From Tieghemostelium lacteum (Eukaryota; Evosea; Eumycetozoa; Dictyosteliales; Raperosteliaceae): 64,000 bases of DNA. The notes beneath the pieces are model-generated. The model was not told the origin of the DNA. It worked only from the letters and a program-made list of their open reading frames with translations, and did not search any database. The stretch spans positions 1 to 64,000 of the forward strand of contig LODT01000010.1 in NCBI GenBank assembly GCA_001606155.1. Direction: 5' to 3'. The position numbers were made by a program, and so were the translations under genes. Below, one piece after another: positions 56,146-64,000 of the stretch. Position 1 is the stretch's first letter, and every line of letters begins with the position of its first letter.

Positions 56146-57842
56146 ATGCTTAGCAGTCTATTTATATTAACTGAAACAGGGTAAGACGAATTACTATATC
56201 AACCAACCCCACACCACAAATACTAACAAAAAATACCAAATCAAGTGATATTTTAATTGAAAAGCATTGGAGAGGATTAATCAATAGATCCATTTGTGAT
56301 TATTTTTGGGATCAAGTTTTAGCATCAAAGAAAGAAAATGGATCAGTTGTACCACCAGTTATATCAACACCCAAATACTATTTAATTAACATTCAAAGAC
56401 CAAATATATATTTATTAGGTGTATTACAAACTGAAGTAAGCAGATACTACATTTTCCTATACCCAATAATATTATGTTGGATATAATCTATACTGGGTAT
56501 TAGAAAGAGGACATTAAAGATACTAACATTCCCCGTTTGAATGATTAGGTACCACCTTTACTAGTTATAGACTTTCTTCAGAGAATCTATGAAACATTTT
56601 TAGAATATTTTTCAACTACAGCTATTAATGAGAATATAATCAGAGATAACTTTGTTCACATATATCAACTATTGGATGAGATGGCTGATAATGGTTTTCC
56701 GTTCACAACTGAACTAAACTTTTTAAAGGAAATGATCAGACCACCTGGTGTTATTAATAATGTAATTCAAGGTGTTACTGGTTCTTCAAATATCACTGAT
56801 CTATTACCAAGTACATATCCCTCATATCAAATCATCATCATCATCATCAATAATCACAATATTGTCGTTGTTGTTAAAATTAGTTTGAAATATTTATTAA
56901 CCAAAACTCAATTTATTTTATATAGATGGATCATTAGGTGCCATTCAATGGCGTAAAACAGGTATTAGATATGCATCAAATGAAATATTCTTTGATATTA
57001 CAGAGGATATTGATTGTATTATTGATAAGTATGTGTTGGGTATCACTTTTTAAAAACAAAAAAAACCACGTAAGTTCTCCTCAGGTGAGGATATGTGGTT
57101 TTTAGAAATTTGAGAATTTTCATAAGTACACTTATACTTACTATCTCAAAATATTTTTTTATAAAAATGAATTAGTAATGGTGGAATAGTATCATGTGAA
57201 GTCAATGGTGAGATACTTAGTAATTCTAAACTTAGTGGTATGCCAGATTTAACATTGACATTTAATAATCCTAGAATGTTAGATGACGTCAGTTTTCATC
57301 CATGTGTTAGATACTCCAAATGGGAGAATGAAAGAGTATTGTCATTTATACCACCTGATGGTAACTTTAAATTACTAAACTACAGAATCAAAGGTATCAA
57401 CCAATTTCCAATTTATATAAAACCACAAATTTCATTTGGTGATGGTGGTGGTCGTGTTAATGTCATTGTAGGTCAGAAACCAATGAATCCTTCTAAACTC
57501 ATTGAAAATGTTATTATAACCATTCCATTCCCAAAGTCAGTTAACAATACAAATTTACAAGTAAATGTAGGTACCTATAGTATTGATGAGGCTACTAAAG
57601 TATGTCGTTGGAATGTAGGTAAGATTCCAAAGGAGAAGACACCAATGCTCTCTGGTTTTGTTAATTTGACACCCGGACAACCACTACCTGAGTCCAATCC
57701 ACCTATCACTGCTCAATTCAAAATTGTAATGTTTACCATCTCTGGTTTGGCTGTTGACTCTCTGGCATGTAATGAAAAATATAAACCTTATAAAGGTGTA
57801 AGATCAATGACCAGAGCAGGTAAATTCCAAGTTAGAGTTTAA
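56146..57842 (+). CDS. apm3: AP-3 adaptor complex mu subunit
   Basis: Exons are 56146-56180, 56246-56435, 56549-56810, 56926-57028 and 57176-57842, giving 418 residues, the same length as human AP3M1. The longin-type N-terminus reads MLSSLFILTETGDILIEKHW and VPPVISTPKYYLINIQR. Then come DNGFPFTTELNFLKEMIRPP and LPNGSLGAIQWRKTGIRYAS. The mu-homology domain has GMPDLTLTFNNPRMLDDVSF, HPCVRYSKWENERVLSFIPP, DGNFKLLNYR and the end KYKPYKGVRSMTRAGKFQVR. AP-3 sorts cargo with Tyr-based signals from endosomes or the Golgi to lysosome-related compartments. A short hairpin lies in intron 4 (see findings). Confidence 0.97.
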
Positions 57843-58760
57843 CACTTTCACTCAATCACATCAATCGAATATCACAATTACACTCCCACCTCCCTCCCTT
57901 TTAATAATTAAAAATAAAGTCCAAATCATATTCATTGGCAAGTCATCATTCTTAATTATGAAACTATTTATTGCATATCACTAATGGCTGTTCTGTGTTT
58001 ATAATTTCAAAAAAGTTGTAGTTGTACCACACCCTATTGGATTGCATCCACCTGGATATTATTTTATCATAATATTTATATATTTATGTTTTTATAACTT
58101 CAAATAAATAAAAATGGGGTAGTGTTCAATATGGGTGAATAATCACATTTGCAATAGATAAATAAATATCTGTTGATGTGTGGTTTTTATTATTTAGATT
58201 TTTTTTTTTTCATGATTTTTTTTTTTTTTCAAATTAATCGAAGATACAACTTATTTATTGAGTCAACAGACCAATCAAGAAATTTTTTTTTAGTTTTCTC
58301 CCAATATTCCGTCTAGTAAGATTCAAACAACATTTTTTTTTTTTTTTTAGTTTTTTCATAACTCATTAAGAATATCACACAATACAAAAGAGAGTTTTTT
58401 AATTGTAAGTCTCTTTATAAACGATGTATAATCTCAGTGTGAGTCAAATCACCCCATTAGCTAAATATAAAATATAGTGTGGTGTAGAATGTTTTTTTTT
58501 TTTTTAATTTCCACATACTCTATTTTTTAACAAAGAGACCCCTGTATTGACAAACAACTTAAAATAGGTTATTTTTTTAATTCATAGTTAAAAAGAGTTT
58601 TGGTGCAAAAAAAAAGAGTATTTTATTCTTTTTTTTAATTTAGTAGTAGAGCACCAATCACACTTAGTGAAGTTAGAAAGAGAGAACAAGGTAAACTCAA
58701 TAGGAGTAAAAGAAATATATAAAACATATTTTAAATATTCAACAAATATAATTAAAAACA
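57843..58760. other. Long leader/promoter region of the bZIP gene
   Basis: About 900 bp of AT-rich DNA with T runs near 58201, 58333 and 58491. It holds a small upstream open frame, ATG 58424 to TAG 58477 (17 codons, MYNLSVSQITPLAKYKI), that might lie in the bZIP mRNA leader. No RNA gene recognised. Confidence 0.45.
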
Positions 58761-59009
58761 ATGGATTTAATGGATGAAATCAATAAAGATAATACAATGG
58801 TATTTGAACATACTGATTGTATAGATAGCGGAAGTAGTGAAAATCCATTTTTGGATGAATTTATGATTAATTTCCTAGGAGATAACAGTAATGGTGCTAC
58901 TAGTAACTCTGATATTTTAAGTGACAATTCGTCATCTTATAATCTTGGTACTAGTTCCAATGCAATTTTAAATGTGCCACAATATCAACAGAAATCATAT
59001 GGCCAACAC

Positions 59010-59040
<31 letters not shown>

Positions 59041-60643
59041 ATACCAGTGGAAGTAATGGAAGTAGTAGTTATCCAAGTTCACCATTGGTTAATCAGTCAA
59101 GTCCTTTGGATCACTGTTCAAGTTCACCAGAGACTCCATTTGATTTCCCAACTACTGCACAATACAATGAATTTTTAAATTCATTGCCAAATCAACCAAC
59201 ACTCAATATCAACACTAATATCACTGTAAACAATAATAATAATGTAAATAATAACTCACCATTCACTGGAATTTTAGAACAACAGCCACCAACTATTCAA
59301 GTTGATCATGAAAATGAAAAGAAATCATCCAAAAAACGTATATCAGAATCTAGAGTTCAAACTCGTATGTATTACTAACTTTACAATTTTTAATATTGTT
59401 TACAACAATAGTGATTAAAAAATAACCACTAATACCACACACTCAAATACTAATACTATTAATAAAAATTATATTTTTTTTTTATTGTATTATAGTGGTA
59501 CATCCATTAACTAGAGAGGAGTTACTGAAATTAACTGGTAAAGAGCCTGTTAAGGTTATTGATCAACCAACCAATTCACTCGAAGAAGAAAGAAATGTAA
59601 AAAAACAAAGAAGATTGATTAAGAATAGAGAAAGTGCTCAATTGTCTAGAATGAGAAAGAAGATCTATATTGAAGATTTGGAGAAAAAGATTAGTGATTT
59701 GACATCAGATAACAATTCACTAAAAGAAGAGGTACTCTATTTACAGAGTATTGTGAAACAGTTGGCCAGTGAACAGAATCTCTCTACCCAGTCTCAAACT
59801 GCTTTGGCCAATTACAATAATCAAAGAAAGAATATGAAGGCTGCTGGTGTATGCCTTTTGATTATTTTCTTTAGTTTTGGTGTATTTTTCCAAAACCAAC
59901 AACAATCAGGAACTAATTCATTGACATTTGTCAATAACAATAACCAAAACGGTGCCACTACACACAGTCTATTATCTTTACCAGAGTCCAGTAACGAGAG
60001 TACAGTTGAACAACCTGTCTTGTCATCTCCTCATCAAAATAGGAATAATATAGGATCTTCACCAGATTCCCAAATGTCATTATTGAACCAGAACAAAAAG
60101 AGAGTTTTAGAAACCACTTCATCTGAACAACATTTAGATGTTGATAATGGCGGTACTGGTAGTTCATCATCTTCTTCAACTCACCAGAAAAAGAGAATAA
60201 AAATCACAACTACTGAGGAAGACAATGAAAGTGATGTTGAAGTCATTCAAAGACCACAAAGAAGAGGAGTTGGTGTTAATAATGAACCAACACTCACTCC
60301 AGTAGTCTTACATAACAATGATCAAAGAGTTGTACCACCAACAAGTCAAGACACTCCACACTCCTCTTATATCATTTGTTCAGATTCTGCAAGAATTGTC
60401 AGCCAAAATCTCACGCAAACTACTGAAAATATGCTGAATTCCAATTCAACATCTCCATTGACTATCGGTCTAGTTTTACCAGCAAACTCTCTGGATTTGG
60501 GTGAAAATACCATACCAGATCGTTCTGTAATTGAAATTAGTTGTCAGGTCAGCAATATCAGATTATGGAATTACAATGGTCCTTCTAATTCACCACTTGA
60601 ACATCATGACTTTGAAAATTCCATTGTTGTGTCTACATTATAA
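58761..60643 (+). CDS. Membrane-anchored bZIP transcription factor, ATF6/CREB3-like
   Basis: Exons are 58761-59364 and 59496-60643 (donor GTATGT, phase 1), giving 583 residues. The N-terminus is acidic, Gln/Asn/Ser-rich (polyQ near 59008-59040) and suits an activation domain. After LVHPLTREELLKLTGKEP comes the basic region KKQRRLIKNRESAQLSRMRK (near residue 240) and a leucine zipper (LEKKISDLTSDNNSLKEEVL). About 30 residues later there is one hydrophobic span, AAGVCLLIIFFSFGVFF (near 317-333). The remaining 250 residues would face the ER lumen. RxIKNRESA is the ATF6-type basic region. ATF6 and CREB3 factors are cut in the Golgi by site-1/site-2 proteases under ER stress, and the released bZIP part enters the nucleus. 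The same mode is inferred here. Confidence 0.88.
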
Positions 60644-60882
60644 TTAACCTAACCAAATTCCCAATCCCCTCATTATATATACCCCATTTACGAATTTTAA
60701 AGTAATCTTTAATAAAATAATTTATTTTTTATCTAATAATCAAGCCTCTTTTAATAGTCATAGGTAAAAAAAAATATTTTAATTAATTTTTTTTAATTGC
60801 CTAATTTGTGAAGTTGAAAACAATTTTAGTTGACGATCTTTATCTGTGGAATTTTTTAATTGATCTTTTTCATTAGTGTAGA

Positions 60883-61771
60883 CTATGGAATCTGAGGGTG
60901 TATCCCCAATCTCATCAATATTGGATAAATTGGATCTCTAAAATCAGGTGGAATAATGCTGGTAAACCAAATAATTAACATTGTACCAGTTGAAAAACTA
61001 ATAAATGCTCTATTTTGAGACACCATCATGGATAGTTTGGGCAGCATACTCTGAGCTGACAGCCATAGGTAATTTAGAACCTAAAACATCAGTCAAATGG
61101 GTAAATACAAAACCAGGAGCTACCATTGTTACACCGATACCATATGGCATTAACTCATGTCTCAAAGTGAGAGCATAACTATTAACAGCAGCTTTACTTG
61201 CAGAATAAGTTGGATACACCATGGATAGGAATGGAGCTAAACTTCCAATAATTACAATTTGGCCATGTCTACGTTTTCTAAATGATGGTAATAGAGGTAA
61301 TAGAGTATTCATTACACCATTTACATTGGTGTTTATAATCTCATGGGCTTTCTCTTCATAACTCATCTCTTTTGATAAGGCAGCATCGGATACACCAGCA
61401 TTGGCAATAACTAAATCCACTGAATGTTGAGCATCAAATTCACTCAAAAACATTTTTAATTTATCACGATGAGATACATCAATCTGAGCTAAAGTCACTT
61501 GACAATTTGGTGCCTTTCTCTGACAATCTGCTTTTAATTCATTTAATTTATCCATTGATCTACCAATGAGTGCTAATACTACACCATTATCAGCGTATTT
61601 TAGTGCTAATGATCTACCAATACCACTAGTTACACCAGTAATTACAATAACTTTAGGTGTTGGGAATGATTTATTACGAAATGCATTCATTAAATGTAAC
61701 AATGGTGAGAATACTAATAGTAATAGTGACCCAACAATTGAAACTAAAAGCATTAATACATCTGGTATCAT
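60883..61771 (-). CDS. Membrane-anchored short-chain dehydrogenase/reductase, frame break near C-terminus
   Basis: ATG is at 61771. The literal frame stops at 61010 (253 residues). An N-terminal TM anchor (LMLLVSIVGSLLLLVFSPLL) is followed by a classical SDR fold: cofactor loop VIVITGVTSGIGRSLAL, LALIGRS, VIANAGVSD, the catalytic Ser in IVIIGSLAPF, and YSASKAAVNSY. Beyond the stop, one base away, the frame NRAFISFSTGTMLIIWFTSI continues to a TAG at 60883 and adds a C-terminal hydrophobic segment, as in 3-ketodihydrosphingosine reductases and DHRS7-type enzymes. An extra A in CAAAATAG (around 61009-61012) would explain the break. The substrate is a ketosphingoid or other lipid ketone by family; I cannot choose. 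Confidence 0.8.
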
Positions 61772-62058
61772 AGTTTTAAATAATTCTTTTAAAGTCTACT
61801 TGTACATATGTATCACAAGTCCAAAAAAACTTATTCAAAATTATTTTTTCAAAGCACATAGAAAAGCAGTTTTGTCAAGGCTTACCAAGCAATCTATTAG
61901 GTTTATTAGAATAAATGATACGTACATTCTTAAAATGAGTTGTTATATCTACATACATAGGAAGTTACGTAATTAAAAACTGAGAGTAATATGCAAATGA
62001 AAAGAATTGGTTAAAATAATTTTTTTTTTTTTTTTTTTTGTAATTTTACAGTAAAATG

Positions 62059-62610
62059 TTAAAGTTTATATTTTTCTTGTTTATCAAATACCACAACACT
62101 GTTTTCATCATCATCTTCATCTTGAGATAACAATGGTTTTTTATCATGATTTACAGTAGTTGGTGTAGCAGTATTGACAGTAGATTTACTATTCTTTGTA
62201 TTTGAGTTTGGTAATTGAATTGGCATTACAGTTTGAGGGTTTATTGGTGGATATACAGGAAATGGGTCTTTTTGATTAGTTGGTGGATAAACTGGAAATT
62301 GTGTTGGATTTGGATAGATTTGATTAGGTTGTGTTGCAGGATAAACAGGTGCCTTAGGAGGCCAAACCATACCAACTGTTGGTGGTAGTGTATGAACATA
62401 AACACCTGTATTATAAGGGTCTTGATGTAAATGTACTGTATGTCCATTGAAATTGGGTATAGTTTTATCTATTACCATTATTGTAGTTGATGTATTTGTT
62501 GTGCTAGTTGGATTACCAACTTTTGTACTATGATGTGGTATCACTTTTTATATCAATTAGTATATATTTATTAACCTTTTAATAAGAAACCTACCAGATT
62601 CTTTCGACAT
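62059..62610 (-). CDS. Small proline-rich protein
   Basis: Exons are 62610-62595 (MSKES) and 62543-62059 (donor GTAGGT, phase 1), giving 166 residues. The middle is rich in Pro, Tyr, Val and Gln with repeats of the form VYPPTN, VYPATQPN, IYPNPTQ and VYPPINP. The end is acidic (LLSQDEDDDENS). No TM segment or known domain is seen. It might be a WW- or SH3-ligand type protein. I do not recognise it. The five-codon first exon is supported by the phase match and a clean donor. Confidence 0.65.
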
Positions 62611-63147
62611 TGGAATTAGAAGTGTTGAGACAAGCTCAAAAAAAAAATAAAAATACCTAAAGTTATTTCTCAAAATCAATTCATGAGGAATATGCCTTAT
62701 TTTTTTAAATCATCCTCCCTGTCACCTTATATAAAATATCTGTTAAATCAAAAAAAAAATATTTAGAATATTATAATATAAAATAGCCTAAGAATATTAG
62801 TTATAATTATAATATAATGGCTAAATTTAAAAAAAATTATGTTTTTATTGTTAGTGTTAATTTAAATAATGGATATAATGGTAGTGATGGATATATTTCA
62901 GAGTTGTTTATTTTAATATTACATTGTTCATGTTATTGTTGTTGTGTTTCAGAAGTACTATGGATAATTGTGTTGGGGTTATAAATAATAATTATAATAA
63001 TAAATATAATAATATTATTTTAGAAATAGAATAAGAAAAAGGAAGTAATGGATAACCCGTTAAGAGTTATTACTATTACATTTACTATTGTATAGATTTA
63101 GGTTGGTAATGATATTATGGTGCTGTTGTGGTAATTTTTGTTGGTAT
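62611..63147. other. Spacer before the RhoGAP gene end
   Basis: AT-rich with TAATAATAAATA-type simple sequence near 62985-63020 and G/T-rich words near 62940-63000. No gene or RNA recognised. Confidence 0.5.
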
Positions 63148-64000
63148 TTAGATTTCGATAGATTTTGAATATCTGTATTGAGAAATTCTATTTAATAACA
63201 CATTATGAATGAATTGTACACATTTTTGAGACATAACTAAACCTTCCATAGGATTTGAGGATCTCTGATCAAATAAATTTGGTGATACTACAATAGCTAT
63301 ATATATATATTCGAAATGTTAGTTGATAGATACTATGTTTGGTTTCTCTCTCATATTGTTGTTGAACATACCTAGATTTTGAGCAGTCATTTTATTTACA
63401 CTGGAATATGAAGATACTTGTAAGAGTAAATTCAATAGCCAATTTAATAAACTCTTTTGTGGTTCAGGTAGATTATTAACTGCAGCCACACATTCATCTA
63501 CATCGCTAGAATAAAATATCTTTTCTGTTGGTACTGAATTTAATATTGGTGATGGTAGCTCTCTATACCAAATCTATAAATATTGGAAATTGTGGTTAAT
63601 AAATGTAAGGTGTATAGATATGGGAGATGAGGGGATGTGATATACCTTAATTAAAGAAGCTATAGTATTAATATCTGTACTTGATGTAAATTCATTTCTA
63701 TTCATTGTTTCTTTAATTCTTTTAATTTCATTTTGTTCACCTGCTAGACGGAAAATACCCTCTTGTTGCAGACCTCCACTTTCGATTAATGATTTTTTCA
63801 TAGAAACTAAAATTGAAGGTACACTGAAACCTTCATCTTCTACACATTCTAAAGTAGTAGGATCAACTCCAAATACACCTGTTTCACATCTAATCTTTAC
63901 TGTTAAAAAGTGACTTGCACCACCTTCAATTCTCAATACAATCTTATGATTGGTATTTATCTTTTGATTAACAATTAATTTTACTTTAATAAGTTTAGAT
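63148..64000 (-). CDS. RhoGAP domain protein, 5' part beyond the window
   Basis: Partial. The frame is open from base 64000, so the start lies outside. Exons in view are (64000)-63646, 63573-63372 and 63296-63148, with donors GTATAT and GTATGT and matching phases. The RhoGAP domain shows VPSILVSMKKSLIESGGLQQ, EGIFRLAGEQNEIKRIKE with the arginine finger in GIFR, SLIKIWYRELPSPIL across the first junction, LLNWLLNLLLQVSSYSSVN, KMTAQNLAIVVSPNLFDQRS and the end of the protein, QYRYSKSIEI. Such domains switch off Rho/Rac GTPases in actin control. The sequence before the domain (VKLIVNQKINTNHKIVLRI) is beta-rich and may be part of another domain. Confidence 0.92.

Noticed and set aside
57061-57103. 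Dictyostelium class I small RNA
   Set aside because: The stem is present, but the conserved 11-base motif of that class is missing; kept only as a weak finding.

Overview
The window reads as one chromosome end of a social amoeba (dictyostelid), probably not Dictyostelium discoideum itself. The grounds are AT-rich intergenic DNA with long A/T homopolymers, proteins full of Asn and Gln tracts, small introns (mostly 50-130 bp) that usually begin GTATGT or GTAAGT, nearly exclusive use of TAA stops, and typical dictyostelid gene families (SH2-CLU protein, C2-DIL protein, ABCA transporter). Bases 1-50 are ten perfect CCCTA units, so the left edge is a telomere of the form (TAGGG)n. The species assignment is inference; I ran no database search.

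Layout: 1-2.3 kb is subtelomere, with telomere repeat, a degenerate direct repeat of about 325 bp and a decayed membrane-protein gene. 2.6-10.2 kb holds three minus-strand genes: an ABCA transporter, a six-TM FRAG1/DRAM-like protein and an RGS protein. 12.4-22 kb has the SH2-CLU-TPR protein, pyruvate dehydrogenase E2 and a C2/coiled-coil/DIL protein. 22.3-24 kb is a graveyard of transposon pieces. 24.2-39.4 kb is dense housekeeping: peroxisomal enoyl-CoA hydratase 2, phosphatidylinositol synthase, condensin II D3, an AlgH-type protein, an RNase III-like mitoribosomal protein, a cytochrome b5/reductase fusion, PLP-binding protein, NEDD8, molybdopterin synthase small subunit and glycerol kinase. 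39.5-43.6 kb is a second transposon graveyard that shares its repeat families with the first. 43.7-64 kb has AIM24, a 1518-residue unknown, an EROS-like chaperone, eRF1, an F-box/SPRY protein, MAF1, AP-3 mu, an ATF6-like membrane bZIP, a short-chain dehydrogenase, a proline-rich protein and a RhoGAP protein cut by the right edge.

Most genes were rebuilt from exons by matching GT..AG borders, phase and protein-family continuity; exon coordinates are given in the entries. Four head-to-head pairs share intergenic stretches of about 110-130 bp. Three host genes (condensin D3, AlgH-like, dehydrogenase) each need one extra base ignored in a homopolymer run to read through. That is either systematic assembly error or real frameshifts.

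The most striking single observation is at eRF1. It is the only gene resolved here that ends in TGA, and the TGA is followed in frame by 59 open, Asn/Ser/Thr-rich codons before a TAA. The release factor may therefore sense its own activity by stop-codon readthrough.
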